A DNA stretch of 64,000 nt, taken from assembly GCA_947589215.1 (NCBI GenBank), contig CANQCL010000001.1, positions 62,001 to 126,000 on the forward strand, in the 5' to 3' direction. The position numbers and the translations under genes are program-made. Under the pieces are notes generated by a model. The model saw nothing but the letters and a program-made list of their open reading frames with translations. It had not been told where the DNA came from and did no database searches. This document shows, piece by piece, positions 49,018 to 59,226 of the stretch; the first letter of the stretch is position 1; each line of letters starts with the position of its first letter. The stretch comes from an uncultured Clostridia bacterium. GTDB taxonomy: Bacteria; Bacillota; Clostridia; Oscillospirales; Ruminococcaceae.

Positions 49018-51972
49018 ATGTCAAGGAACAAAGGCGTAACCATAAAAAAATGGTTTGGAAAATTATTGCCGTTATTTACGATATGTATAGTAGGCGTTGT
49101 TGCCATTATAATAGGTATCTTCTATTTTAATTTTATTTCTGAAAAAATATATAAAGATAGTACAGACCATCTGGGAGAGATCTACGGACAGGTAAATCGA
49201 TCATTTGGTGCCTTTGTCGAGAGAAACTGGGGACTTCTCAAAAGCTGGGACAATAATTTAAAAAGCTCTAATAAAGATGAAGTTTCTGATTTTATTGCAA
49301 AAGAACAGGACTACTGGGGTTTCTCAGACTTTTATTATATATCAAATAATAAGACCTGCATAACACAGAACGGAACTAAGGTCAACATGGTATTAGAAGG
49401 AGCATGGGATAGTCTTGCACAGCGAAAAGAGCCTATTATGGCGGGAGAAACATTGGCATCCGGTCAAGAGATCACTGTTTTTGCCGTACCGGTACAGCAT
49501 GGAAAATACAAAGGCTTTGACTATGACGCTATCGCCATCAGTTATACAAATAAAGACATGGCAAATTCTTTGAATGTTGACGCCTTTTCAGGTGAAGCCA
49601 AATGCTTCGTGATTCACAACGACGGAAATGTTTTGCTCTCCACTCAAGAAGGCGGCAATATATTCGGCAATTATCTTACCTATCTTAGAGCCGCTTCCGA
49701 TTTAGACGAAGAAAGTCTTAAAAAGCTCAATAACGACTGGATAAGCGGAAACTCCGGTCTGTTGCAATGCGAAATAGGCGGAGTCAGTCACTGTATTTTG
49801 TACCAGCCTGTGGGCTATTTGGATTATTTTCTGCTAAGCGCAGTTCCGCAGAGCGCAGTAAGCGCAGGTTTTCTGTCTGTTCAAAAAGCCACTATGAATG
49901 TTTTGTTTGTAATTTTTTTGCTGGTAAGCGTATCAGTTATTGCCCTGATTGCTTTGCGAAGCCACAAACAGTCACGCAAAAACCAAATAGAACTTCAGTA
50001 CAGAGAGCAAATGTTTGATGTGCTGTCCAACAGTGTTGACGACATATTTATAATGCTCGACTCTGAAAACAAAAGCGTTGACTATATCAGTCCTAATTTA
50101 GAGCGTCTGCTGGGTATAAAAGTAAAGGAAGCACGGGAAAATATCAGAGTAATGGAAAAATGTGCAATAAACTTTAACGTTGTTATTCCGGCAAATGAAC
50201 TTGAAAGTATTCCGCTTAACGAAAATCGCTTTTGGGAATGTGAATATATGCACCAAACCACCGGCGAACGCCGTTGGTACAGAATGACAATATATCATAT
50301 GAGTATTCAGGGGTTTAAGAAATATATCGTTGTAATGTCCGACCGCACACAGGAACAGCAAATGAATCAAAAGCTTCAAGAGGCGCTGACTGCGGCTAAA
50401 AGCGCCAACGATGCTAAAAGCAATTTCCTTTCTAATATGTCACATGATATCCGTACCCCGATGAATGCCATTGTAGGATTCTCGGTTCTTCTTGATAAGG
50501 ATGCTGATAATACTGAAAAGGTACGGGAATACACTCACAAAATTATGGCATCCAGTCATCATCTGCTCAGTCTTATAAATGATGTTCTGGATATGAGTAA
50601 AATCGAAAGCGGTAAAACGTCTTTGAATGTAGATCGTTTCAGCCTGCCGGAGCTTTTAGAAGAGCTGAATATAATACTTATGCCGCAGGCTAAAGCCAAA
50701 AATCAGAGTTTTACAATTCACGTTCAGGGAGCGCCGCCTGAGCAGATGATAGGAGATAAGCTGCGTCTTAATCAAATTCTTATAAATCTGCTTTCCAATG
50801 CTATTAAATATACACCGAACGGCGGACGTATTGAATTTTTAGTAAGCGAACTTCCAACGGCTCCGCATCATCAGTATGTTAAGCTGAGGTTTACCGTTAA
50901 AGACAACGGTATCGGAATGAGCAAGGAATTTCAAGAGCAGATCTTTGCGCCGTTCAGCAGAGAAGTCAGCTCGCTCACCAATAAAATTCAGGGAACAGGA
51001 CTTGGCATGGCTATCACTAAGAATCTGGTAGACTTGATGGGAGGTATAATTCAAGTTGAAAGCCGTCTGGGAGAAGGCAGTACATTTACTGTAGAGCTGT
51101 CTTTTACACTTCCGGAAAAAGAAGAATCGGATTCTTGGTACCGTCAAAAGATTACACGTATGCTTGTTGCAGACGACGAGGAAGATGTTTGTCTAAATAT
51201 CAAAGAAATGATGCGTGACACAGGTGTAGACGTATCATACGTGACAGACGGCTCAGCCGCTGTGGAGACGGCAATTCGGGCACACCGAAACGGTGATGAT
51301 TTCCATGTGATATTACTGGATTGGAAGATGCCCGGCTTAGACGGCGTAGAAACTGCCCGCAGGATTCGTGAACAGGTGGGAGAGAATGTCCCTATTCTTG
51401 TACTTACATCTTATGATTGGAGCGAAATTGAAACGGAGGCACGTCAGGCAGGGATAAACGCTTTTATGCCAAAGCCTTTCTTTGTATCTACCTTATGGCA
51501 AACGATAAAACCTCTGTTTTCAGATTACACCGAGCAAAAAGACAACGTCAATGAAGCATCAGAGAGCGTTATGGACGGAAAGCTGTTCCTTATAGCGGAG
51601 GACAATGAACTGAACGCAGAGATATTGACAGAGATGCTTTCTATGGAAGGTGCAAAATGCGAATTAGCAGTGAATGGTCAGGAAGCTGTAGATATGTTCA
51701 AAAAATCTGAACCAGGTTACTACGATATAATACTGATGGACGTACAAATGCCTGTGTTAAACGGCTATGATGCAACAAAGCAGATTCGTGCTTCCGACCA
51801 CCCTGAAGCATCAACTATACCTATTGTTGCTATGACGGCTAACACCTTTGCAGAAGATGTGCGTAATGCGCTGGACTCAGGTATGAATGGACATCTTGGA
51901 AAACCGATTGATATGGACGCTGTTAGAGAACTGGTGGGACGTCTTATCAGTGATAACAAGAACGAGTCATAG
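49018..51972 (+). CDS. Hybrid sensor histidine kinase with two receiver domains
   Basis: 984 residues. One membrane helix near 16-36, a large extracytoplasmic sensor (about 40-285, probably a double-Cache fold), a second helix (VLFVIFLLVSVSVIALIAL), a PAS domain (about 335-450), HisKA (phospho-His in FLSNMSHDIRTPMNAIVG), HATPase (KLRLNQILINLLSNAIKYTPNGG; GTGLGMAITK), and two receivers: one beginning RMLVADDEEDVCLN with Asp in VILLDWKMPGLDG, another beginning LFLIAEDNELNAE with Asp in IILMDVQMPVLNG. No HPt domain, so phosphate may go to the separate HPt at 56731. First gene of a three-gene operon. Confidence 0.92.
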   Translation: MSRNKGVTIKKWFGKLLPLFTICIVGVVAIIIGIFYFNFISEKIYKDSTDHLGEIYGQVNRSFGAFVERNWGLLKSWDNNLKSSNKDEVSDFIAKEQDYWGFSDFYYISNNKTCITQNGTKVNMVLEGAWDSLAQRKEPIMAGETLASGQEITVFAVPVQHGKYKGFDYDAIAISYTNKDMANSLNVDAFSGEAKCFVIHNDGNVLLSTQEGGNIFGNYLTYLRAASDLDEESLKKLNNDWISGNSGLLQCEIGGVSHCILYQPVGYLDYFLLSAVPQSAVSAGFLSVQKATMNVLFVIFLLVSVSVIALIALRSHKQSRKNQIELQYREQMFDVLSNSVDDIFIMLDSENKSVDYISPNLERLLGIKVKEARENIRVMEKCAINFNVVIPANELESIPLNENRFWECEYMHQTTGERRWYRMTIYHMSIQGFKKYIVVMSDRTQEQQMNQKLQEALTAAKSANDAKSNFLSNMSHDIRTPMNAIVGFSVLLDKDADNTEKVREYTHKIMASSHHLLSLINDVLDMSKIESGKTSLNVDRFSLPELLEELNIILMPQAKAKNQSFTIHVQGAPPEQMIGDKLRLNQILINLLSNAIKYTPNGGRIEFLVSELPTAPHHQYVKLRFTVKDNGIGMSKEFQEQIFAPFSREVSSLTNKIQGTGLGMAITKNLVDLMGGIIQVESRLGEGSTFTVELSFTLPEKEESDSWYRQKITRMLVADDEEDVCLNIKEMMRDTGVDVSYVTDGSAAVETAIRAHRNGDDFHVILLDWKMPGLDGVETARRIREQVGENVPILVLTSYDWSEIETEARQAGINAFMPKPFFVSTLWQTIKPLFSDYTEQKDNVNEASESVMDGKLFLIAEDNELNAEILTEMLSMEGAKCELAVNGQEAVDMFKKSEPGYYDIILMDVQMPVLNGYDATKQIRASDHPEASTIPIVAMTANTFAEDVRNALDSGMNGHLGKPIDMDAVRELVGRLISDNKNES

Positions 51973-51993
51973 TAAAAAAGGAGGAAACAGAAT

Positions 51994-53268
51994 ATGAAAA
52001 AAAGGTGTTTTATCTTACTGTTAACGCTTACATCTGCGCTTTTCCTCACGTCCTGCAACGGAAATCATAATAAATCACAAGACAAAAATTCTTTGACAAT
52101 TATGGGCAGGAAAAGTGATATGGAAAAAAGCTATATGACAAGTATTTTTGAACAGTACGAAACTGCTACCGGTAACAAACTTGAAATTATAGAATTTGAC
52201 GACTCCGAATTTGAAGTGGACGCTTCTAAAAAATTTGCGGACGGAGACGCCCCTGATATATTCATGCATTTTAACAATGCAGATTTAAACCGCTTTGATG
52301 TTTCTGATAATTTCTATTATCTTAATAATGAGAACTGGGTCGCTGACCTTACAAACAGCTCCAAAGCTTATTGTCAGGATAAGGAAGGAAATCTTCTTGG
52401 TCTGCCATTTTGGGAAAGCTCTGTTTCAGGTTGTTTTTACAATAAAACATTGTTGGACAGTCTGGGGCTTAAACCGGCTTCCACACAAGCAGAATTTGAC
52501 GTTCTGTGTCAGGTTCTTGCAGATATTGGTTATACGCCTATATGCTGGCCCGCAGACGGCTGCACTTGGATGTTTCAATTCGGTTTGGATCCCATCTTTG
52601 CAGACGATCCGTCATTGCTTGAAAAGCTGAACAAAAATGAAGTAAACTACTCTGATATACCTGCCGTAACAAATATGGTTCAGTGGGTATCAGACGCTGC
52701 CGACAAAGGTTGGTTCGGATCAGATTATTTAGAAAACGGCTGGTCGGATATCAGTATGATCATGGGTTCAGGCAAAGCAGTTATGACATTTATATGGGAT
52801 ACTTGGTTTTATACTGATTTTGAGAAGGGAAATAAATATACCGTTGACGATTTTGCCCTAATGCCTGCGTTTATGAATACCGCAGACAGCGGTACTTATG
52901 AGGGCGGCAATTTGAATATGATGATGGTTAATAAAAACAGCAAAAAGCTGGATATGGCATTGGAATTTCTGTCTTTCTGCGCTTCTTCGGAAAACTATAA
53001 TATTGCGTTTGACGGAATTTCCACCGTGAGCTGTTTTAAAGGACAGACTACCAATATCCAATCATCTATGGTAACAAACGCCGGCGCGTCCATTGCAAAA
53101 AATGAACGTGTATCCACCGCTGCATCTAAGATAATCGGCTATAGCGCAGACGACGTTTCCGCAGCCTTTGACCGCCTGTTTAACAAAAAAACAGATGTTG
53201 CAGGCTGTGTAAGCCTTATGGACGATTACCGCATTAAAGAAGCAAAAAAGCAGGGAGTTGCTTTCTGA
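51994..53268 (+). CDS. Sugar-type (family 1) extracellular solute-binding lipoprotein
   Basis: 424 residues. Signal peptide with lipobox TSCN (MKKRCFILLLTLTSALFLTSC), so it is tethered outside the membrane. Mature part is a two-lobed family 1 binding protein: SLTIMGRKSDMEKSYMTSIFEQYETATGN, DAPDIFMHFNNADL, LLGLPFWESSVSGCFYNKTLLDSLGLKPA, GKAVMTFIWDTWFY. No ABC permease or ATPase gene is adjacent. Set between two hybrid kinases (21 and 51 bases away), it most likely serves sensing rather than uptake. ATG 51994 follows AAAGGAGG. Confidence 0.88.
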   Translation: MKKRCFILLLTLTSALFLTSCNGNHNKSQDKNSLTIMGRKSDMEKSYMTSIFEQYETATGNKLEIIEFDDSEFEVDASKKFADGDAPDIFMHFNNADLNRFDVSDNFYYLNNENWVADLTNSSKAYCQDKEGNLLGLPFWESSVSGCFYNKTLLDSLGLKPASTQAEFDVLCQVLADIGYTPICWPADGCTWMFQFGLDPIFADDPSLLEKLNKNEVNYSDIPAVTNMVQWVSDAADKGWFGSDYLENGWSDISMIMGSGKAVMTFIWDTWFYTDFEKGNKYTVDDFALMPAFMNTADSGTYEGGNLNMMMVNKNSKKLDMALEFLSFCASSENYNIAFDGISTVSCFKGQTTNIQSSMVTNAGASIAKNERVSTAASKIIGYSADDVSAAFDRLFNKKTDVAGCVSLMDDYRIKEAKKQGVAF

Positions 53269-53319
53269 TAAAAAATTAATTTTAGCTATTAAAAGATTAC
53301 CCCATAAGGAGGAGTGAAC

Positions 53320-55416
53320 ATGATGCGCAAATTATTATGGAATCTGCCTATTTTTGTCGTTGTTTTTATATTATTGTTTTATGCGGCAGTTCCGAAAGTT
53401 CAGGCAGAAAGTAAGCAGAGTGTATTATCGCTTACTGCTGAGGAGGAAAAATATATATCTTCCCATGAGTCACTCAAGATAGGCTATGTTCAGGATCGTA
53501 TACCCGTTTCTTTCTCCGATAAAAACGGAGAACTTGCAGGTATTTCCCGTTACATATTCGACCATGTGAGCGAACTGTGCGGGTTAAAGTTTGAATATGT
53601 ACCGCTTCCAACTAATGATGTTACCTACGATTACCTTTTAAACGGCGGCTTTGACCTTGTATCAAGCGTTGAATACAACAAAGAAAATCAAAAGGCTAAG
53701 GGTATACTAATAAGCAATCCTTACCTGTCCAGCCGTAAGGTCGTAGTTGCTCGTGACGGTCTGGATTTCAGATATGACGCCAACCTGTCGATTGCCGTAT
53801 CCACAGGCTCACAAACTCTTAAAAAAGTCCTAAGCGAATCTTACCCGAATTTCAAACTGGTTGACTATCCCTCCATCACTGCTTGCTTTGACGCAATAAA
53901 TTCAGGCAAAGCTGACCTTATGATACAAAATCAGCATGTTGTTGAACACTGGATATCTAAACCGATTTACGAAAAACTGAAAGTTATACCCGTTCTTGGA
54001 CTTGACGACCAGCTTTGCTTTTCTGCAGTTGTAGCTTTTGGAGGAGGCAACGGTCCTTCAGAAAAAGACGGACGTATTCTTATCAATATACTTAATAAAG
54101 CCATAGCAAGTATGACTGAGGACGAGATAGGAAGCTGCACAATACAAGGAATTATGGAAAACCAGTATAGCTTTACGCTGACGGACTTTTTATATCGTTA
54201 CCGCTACGCTGTGATAACACTTGCCATACTAATTTTAGTAATTCTGATATTAACGATTCTGTTCGTCCACCAACATATACGCTTAGCTGAAAACAAAGCA
54301 GACGCTAAGGTAAGGAGTCAATTTCTGTCCACTATGAGCCACGAAATTCGCACTCCTTTGAACGGACTTATAGGTCTTAACTATCTTATGACCCAAAAGC
54401 TGGACGATAAGGAACAGCTTAAGGATTATTTGCGCCAGTCCACAGTGACCGCGAATTACCTTTTGTCGCTGATAAACGATATGCTGGATATGTCAAGACT
54501 GCAAACACAAAATTTAGAATTAGATCTCCGTCCGGTAGATCTTGAGCTTTTGTTAAACACGGTAAGCTCCATAGCACAAAACGCCATGTCAGACAAAAGA
54601 TTGAAATATAAAGTAGACTTTGAACTCACATGGCCTCGTATTTTAGGAGACGAGGTCCGTATTCAGCAGGTATTGCTTAATCTGCTGGATAATGCAAGAA
54701 AGTTCACGCCAAAGGGCGGAAAAGTTGAGTTATCTCTCAAACAAAAGATGACAGACAGCGGCGAAGTGCTCACGACCGTTACTATAACAGATACCGGACG
54801 CGGAATGAGCGATGAATTTCAAAAACGCATTTTCGATACCTTCGCTCAGGAGCTTGACACTGTATCAAAGGGCAATCAAGGCACAGGGCTTGGGCTTCCA
54901 ATCAGCCGCCGTCTGGCGCTGCTTATGGGCGGTGACCTGACCTTCGTCAGCCAGAAAGACGAAGGAAGCTCCTTTACCTTCACCTTTACCGCAAAGCCCT
55001 CAAATAAAAACGACGATACAGCACAGCCTGCTGTTCAAAAGCAGCAGTGCTTGAAAATTCTTGTAGCGGAGGATAATGAACTCAACGGTGAAATTATCCT
55101 TGAACTGCTGAAAGGAGTCGGACTTGATGCTGAACTAGCGGAGAACGGGAAAGTAGCGCTGAAAATGTTTTCAGATTCTGAGCCCGGCACGTTTAATATT
55201 ATTCTTATGGATCTGCTTATGCCAGAAATGGACGGCTTTGAGACTACAAAAGCCATTCGAGCTTTAGACAGACCCGACGCTAAAACTGTTCGCATTTTCG
55301 CCTGCACTGCAAACTCTTTATCTGAAAACAGAGACAAGGCGATTAAATGCGGAATGGACGACTTTATCGAAAAGCCCGTTGACGTTAAAATACTACTCAA
55401 AAAAATCAACGAATAA
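53320..55416 (+). CDS. Hybrid histidine kinase with solute-binding (family 3) sensor domain
   Basis: About 698 residues from ATG 53320 (AAGGAGG with 6-nt spacer; the GTG at 53314 is too near). Residues 1-32 are an N-terminal membrane segment. Residues 55-275 form a family 3 solute-binding domain (ISSHESLKIGYVQDRIPVSFSDKNGELAGISRYIFDHV) facing outward. A second helix (YAVITLAILILVILILTILFVHQ) leads to HisKA (His in FLSTMSHEIRTPLNGLIG), HATPase (DEVRIQQVLLNLLDNARKFTPKGG; GTGLGLPISRR) and one receiver (ILVAEDNELNGEIIL; Asp in IILMDLLMPEMDG). A BvgS/EvgS-like architecture without HPt. Confidence 0.92.
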   Translation: MMRKLLWNLPIFVVVFILLFYAAVPKVQAESKQSVLSLTAEEEKYISSHESLKIGYVQDRIPVSFSDKNGELAGISRYIFDHVSELCGLKFEYVPLPTNDVTYDYLLNGGFDLVSSVEYNKENQKAKGILISNPYLSSRKVVVARDGLDFRYDANLSIAVSTGSQTLKKVLSESYPNFKLVDYPSITACFDAINSGKADLMIQNQHVVEHWISKPIYEKLKVIPVLGLDDQLCFSAVVAFGGGNGPSEKDGRILINILNKAIASMTEDEIGSCTIQGIMENQYSFTLTDFLYRYRYAVITLAILILVILILTILFVHQHIRLAENKADAKVRSQFLSTMSHEIRTPLNGLIGLNYLMTQKLDDKEQLKDYLRQSTVTANYLLSLINDMLDMSRLQTQNLELDLRPVDLELLLNTVSSIAQNAMSDKRLKYKVDFELTWPRILGDEVRIQQVLLNLLDNARKFTPKGGKVELSLKQKMTDSGEVLTTVTITDTGRGMSDEFQKRIFDTFAQELDTVSKGNQGTGLGLPISRRLALLMGGDLTFVSQKDEGSSFTFTFTAKPSNKNDDTAQPAVQKQQCLKILVAEDNELNGEIILELLKGVGLDAELAENGKVALKMFSDSEPGTFNIILMDLLMPEMDGFETTKAIRALDRPDAKTVRIFACTANSLSENRDKAIKCGMDDFIEKPVDVKILLKKINE

Positions 55417-55432
55417 ATTAAAGTATAAATTA

Positions 55433-55466
55433 AGCGCACTGCTAAAAAGCAGTGCGCTGTTTTTTG
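55433..55466 (+). terminator. Terminator of the hybrid-kinase operon
   Basis: AGCGCACTGCT (55433-55443) pairs perfectly with AGCAGTGCGCT (55448-55458), then GTTTTTTG. Confidence 0.85.
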
Positions 55467-55483
55467 CAAAAATATATTTATTA

Positions 55484-56623
55484 TTACTTATTATTACTTA
55501 TTATCTTTCCTTTAACATCATTATAGTACCTTATAGCAGATTTATCTTTTCCGCTGCTTTTTGCCTCATACAGAGCGTTATCTGCCTGACGGAACAGCGA
55601 ATCAAAATCTGTTACTTTGTCGTCAACAATAACTACTCCGATACTGCAGCTTACCTTAACTCCTATGCGCTCCTCCGATTTTTCTCTAAACCTTTCGCTT
55701 ATAAGGATGCACTTCTCAACCAAAACGTTCTCATCAATCAAGTCTTTAACAAGAACTATAAACTCGTCTCCTCCAAAACGTCCTATTATATCGTTTGAAC
55801 GAAAAATGCTGTTCAAAACTTCGCCGATACAACGCAGTACAATGTCTCCGTTATAGTGCCCGAGAGTATCGTTAATTCTTTTAAAATCATCTAAATCAAG
55901 AAAAAGCATAGAACAATTGACCGAAGAAGGGTTAATTTCAAGATACTTCTGCATTTGACTTTGACATCCCTGCTTGTTATAGATGCTTGGCAATAATGCA
56001 TCTCTGGTACTAAGATCTTTAAATTTAATACGAATTTGATACTCCCTTATTCGCAAGTGAATGATGATTATAGCTACAACGGCTGAAAAGCCAAAGCTAA
56101 CTATTGCACAAAAAACATCGTACTGTCCTATAGTAGGGTCTTTATATAACAATACTGTAATAATATAGATTATTTCAAAAAAACCAATTAGCCCTAAAGA
56201 TAAGGTAAGCGGAAAAATAAATAATGCGGGAAGAGCTACGCACAACATTGGCATAAAACAGCTAGGTTCTGCCTTATCGCTGAACACATCTATCAATATT
56301 ATGAAAACAAAAAGAATGCTTTCAAATAGTATACATAGTGCGGCAATACATTTTGGATTGTTAAAACCCTTTTTCTTATACAAAAAAGTTACCAAATAAA
56401 ATAGCAGAGACACCGGCAGGAAAATCATATGCTGAGGAGATGCTTTCCAACCTTTTATTATAAATGGTGTTAAAAAGAGAAAAAGTACAAGCAATATTAC
56501 TGTTGCTAAACAAAGTTTTTCCAATATACGCATATTTAGTTTTGCAATTTGGTATTCTTCTTGTCTAAAATATTGCCGTCTTTTTTTTATAGAGCTATTT
56601 AGATAGTTAAGTAGTTTTTTCAC
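55484..56623 (-). CDS. Membrane-bound diguanylate cyclase (GGDEF)
   Basis: About 379 residues. GTG 56623 is preferred: AGGAG lies 9 nt upstream of it but touches the TTG at 56632. Residues about 30-195 hold six membrane helices. The GGDEF domain has LDLDDFKRINDTLGH, RFGGDEFIVLV intact, and an RSND inhibitory (RxxD) site five residues before GGDEF, so product inhibition is likely. It makes cyclic di-GMP from two GTP. Next to a HD-GYP and a EAL gene, so synthesis and breakdown are encoded together. Confidence 0.92.
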   Translation of the reverse strand: MKKLLNYLNSSIKKRRQYFRQEEYQIAKLNMRILEKLCLATVILLVLFLFLTPFIIKGWKASPQHMIFLPVSLLFYLVTFLYKKKGFNNPKCIAALCILFESILFVFIILIDVFSDKAEPSCFMPMLCVALPALFIFPLTLSLGLIGFFEIIYIITVLLYKDPTIGQYDVFCAIVSFGFSAVVAIIIIHLRIREYQIRIKFKDLSTRDALLPSIYNKQGCQSQMQKYLEINPSSVNCSMLFLDLDDFKRINDTLGHYNGDIVLRCIGEVLNSIFRSNDIIGRFGGDEFIVLVKDLIDENVLVEKCILISERFREKSEERIGVKVSCSIGVVIVDDKVTDFDSLFRQADNALYEAKSSGKDKSAIRYYNDVKGKIISNNK

Positions 56624-56730
56624 ACCATACAACTCCTATTCCACTTGATTGAGTATAATCTTGAAAACAATTAGTAATAACATTGTAATTTAAAAAAGAT
56701 AAAACAATTTAGTATCAAATGTTTCCGAGA

Positions 56731-57087
56731 TCAATTCTTTCCATTTATTGCATTGACAACCTCATAATACGCTTTGGTGATATCAGGCATCATATCAACT
56801 GCGCTTTGCCAGTTGTCCGAACGTATAGCCCCTACCTGACACGCAAGCAAGTTAAAAAGAGTAGTCATCGAAAGATTGCCGCTCACGCCTTTTAATGTAT
56901 GTGAGGCGGTAAGCGCTGCTTCCTTATCATTTGCGGCAATGGCATCTGTTAGCTTTTGGTAGTTTTCGTCTGCCAAAAACTTGTTTAAAAACTTTTCCAA
57001 AAGACCTTCGTTCCCCATAAATCGTTCCAACGCAGCGTCTACGTTGATATTCGCATTACTTAATTGTTTTTTTCTTAAAGCATCCAC
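56731..57087 (-). CDS. Stand-alone histidine phosphotransfer (HPt) protein
   Basis: 118 residues, all helical. The phosphorylation motif is TASHTLKGVSGNLSM (His about 64). Start GTG 57087 follows TAGGAGG. An HPt relays phosphate between a hybrid kinase receiver and a final response regulator. Neither hybrid kinase in this window has its own HPt, and the REC-HD-GYP gene lies 12 bases upstream, so it is well placed to connect them. Confidence 0.9.
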   Translation of the reverse strand: MDALRKKQLSNANINVDAALERFMGNEGLLEKFLNKFLADENYQKLTDAIAANDKEAALTASHTLKGVSGNLSMTTLFNLLACQVGAIRSDNWQSAVDMMPDITKAYYEVVNAINGKN

Positions 57088-57099
57088 AATAAAATCCTC

Positions 57100-58197
57100 C
57101 TACATATTATTTTTAGCATACAGATGATGAAGCGTTTCTTCTGCTGAAAAGAAACAATCTAAAAGATGGGGATTAAACACTCCGCATTTACCGTCACGGA
57201 TCATCTCTAAAACCGTCTCACGAGGAAAAGCATCCTTATAAACACGCTTACAGCTAAGAGCGTCGTAAACATCAGCCAGAGAAACGATTTGAGCGCCAAG
57301 TGAAATCTCATCACCCTTCAGTCCATCAGGATATCCTCGTCCGTCCCAACGTTCATGGTGGTGCCGTGCAATATCATAAGCGTAATAATATATACCGTTT
57401 TCACGAAGCTGCGGTATCTTTTCCAATAATTGAGCGCCTTGTATCGTATGAGTTTTCATTATCTCAAACTCCTCCGACGTCAGCTTGCCGGGCTTGTTAA
57501 GAATATAATCAGGAATAGCTATTTTTCCTACGTCGTGCATAATAGACGCTAAAGCAATATTGTTTATATCATCTTCGCTTAGCCCATCGCCCATTTCCGT
57601 ATTAGTAAGCAAAAACTCGGTTATATCGTGAATACGTCGAACGTGCTCTCCAGATTCTCCGTTACGAAACTCAATAGCCGTTGACAATGCTTCTATCATA
57701 CCCTGATTAAGTTCGATAATTTTTTGTGATTTTTCAAGAAGCTCCAAACTCTGCTGTTCAACCTGATTTCCCAACCGCTTACGAACCTGAAACAGCTCCA
57801 CAATGGAGTTTACTCGTCGCAATACCAAATACGGCACGACCGGTTTTAATATAACGTCCATCACACCCAGTCGATAGGCTTCCTTAATCGTGCTGTCGTT
57901 TGCCTCAGCAGTTATCATAAACACAGGTATTTTCTTCTCAAGACCAGCCTCTTTTAAATGATGAAGAACTTCCAACCCGTCCATTTCCGGCATAATTACA
58001 TCTAAAAGAATCGCGCAGTATTTTTCAGGGTCATCAAGAACCTTTTTTAGACCGATTTTTCCGTTTTCCGCTTCCTCTGCAATATAATAATCACAAAAAA
58101 TATTGTCCAAAATACCGCGGTTTATCTCATCATCGTCAACGATAAGAATATGATCGCCGGATATATATCTGTTATTCTTCAATACAGAAGATCTCAT
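57100..58197 (-). CDS. Response regulator with HD-GYP domain
   Basis: About 365 residues from ATG 58197 (GAGGAG upstream). Receiver domain 15-140 (HILIVDDDEINRGIL; Asp in CAILLDVIMPEMDGLE). HD-GYP domain about 165-350 with NGESGEHVRRIHDIT, MHDVGKIAIP, HHHERWDGRGYPDGLKGDEI, all motif residues present. Such proteins hydrolyse cyclic di-GMP to GMP or pGpG. Likely end of the phosphorelay. Followed by the HPt gene at 12 bases. Confidence 0.92.
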   Translation of the reverse strand: MRSSVLKNNRYISGDHILIVDDDEINRGILDNIFCDYYIAEEAENGKIGLKKVLDDPEKYCAILLDVIMPEMDGLEVLHHLKEAGLEKKIPVFMITAEANDSTIKEAYRLGVMDVILKPVVPYLVLRRVNSIVELFQVRKRLGNQVEQQSLELLEKSQKIIELNQGMIEALSTAIEFRNGESGEHVRRIHDITEFLLTNTEMGDGLSEDDINNIALASIMHDVGKIAIPDYILNKPGKLTSEEFEIMKTHTIQGAQLLEKIPQLRENGIYYYAYDIARHHHERWDGRGYPDGLKGDEISLGAQIVSLADVYDALSCKRVYKDAFPRETVLEMIRDGKCGVFNPHLLDCFFSAEETLHHLYAKNNM

Positions 58198-58277
58198 AAT
58201 TTTCTCCTCACAAATCAAACACTACATTTTTCTTTATATTCTATTCTACACTATTTTTAATATTTTTTCAAATCGGT

Positions 58278-59207
58278 TTAATTCATAAAATCTTTTGCGC
58301 TCACATCTTCCTCTGCAAGCATTTCTTTCAAAGGCTCATAATAGTGATACGCAAAGCTGAGCTTTGAATACCCAAACCGCTCTTTAAGATTTTTCGCCGA
58401 TTTCCACAACGCTTCCAACCCTTCACCTGCGTAGGTATTGATGTCTTCTAAGTCATGTTCTTCGGCTTTTTGAAGCTCGTAAATACAAATAATATCTTTA
58501 TTATGTTCTCTTGATAATCTGACTTCTGCCTCAATTTGACCGTATTCGTCGCTTCGATTATAATTCATAACCGCTACGCCGTCACAAGCACCGTCAATTA
58601 AACCTTCCAAAATATTTTCACATACAACATCATAAAAAGTCGGCACACAAACAAAAAACTTTAAACCGTTTTCCTTAGCGTATTGATATGCATTCTTGAT
58701 ACACTCCAGATAATCTTCCATTAATTTATCACGGGTATCGCCTTCCTCGTCCCATTCATCTAAAAGATACGGTTCAACATCTACCATAACGCCAACAATA
58801 CTATTGTTTTTGTTATTTGAATTATACTCAGCAACACGCTTGATTTCTCCTATAAGAGTTTTAGCGTCAGTCTCATAAGCCCATTCAGCCTCACCTAACA
58901 GAGCGTATACCTGTATATTGTTTTCTTTTAGCCGTTTAACAAAGCCCTTTGCTTCTTCAGATTCTAACGTATCATCAGAAAACTGCTGATATATCTGTGT
59001 TACATTAGCCTGACGAATACATTGCCTCATATTTTCCTGTTCTTCTTCAGAAATTGCAGACGTATCCCAGCTAAACATTCCAAAGCCCTGCTTAGTCTGT
59101 GTATCCTGTGCTTTACTCTGCTTGTTATGATTAATTACAAAGACAACAGCAACAGCTGCACATATAGTAAGTATAATGCAAATCAAGAGCATAATTATCT
59201 TTTTCAT
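58278..59207 (-). CDS. Exported TIM-barrel glycoside-hydrolase-like protein
   Basis: 309 residues. N-terminal membrane anchor (MLLICIILTICAAVAVVFVI). Then a TIM-barrel-like sequence: GFGMFSWDTSAISEEE, VTQIYQQFSDDTL, NIQVYALLGEAEWAY, VGVMVDVEPYLLDEW, LKFFVCVPTFYD, DGVAVMNYNR. It looks like the hydrolase-like domains found with polysaccharide loci (PelA/GH114-like), but the exact family is uncertain. MVDVEPYL could hold catalytic acids. Context suggests it cuts or edits the exopolysaccharide. Confidence 0.65.
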   Translation of the reverse strand: MKKIIMLLICIILTICAAVAVVFVINHNKQSKAQDTQTKQGFGMFSWDTSAISEEEQENMRQCIRQANVTQIYQQFSDDTLESEEAKGFVKRLKENNIQVYALLGEAEWAYETDAKTLIGEIKRVAEYNSNNKNNSIVGVMVDVEPYLLDEWDEEGDTRDKLMEDYLECIKNAYQYAKENGLKFFVCVPTFYDVVCENILEGLIDGACDGVAVMNYNRSDEYGQIEAEVRLSREHNKDIICIYELQKAEEHDLEDINTYAGEGLEALWKSAKNLKERFGYSKLSFAYHYYEPLKEMLAEEDVSAKDFMN

Positions 59208-59226
59208 AAGTACCTCGATAGCAAAA

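Noticed and set aside
55484-55505. TTATTACTTA direct repeats at the end of the GGDEF gene
   Set aside because: Short AT-rich slippage sequence at the stop codon; no link to a mobile element or site.
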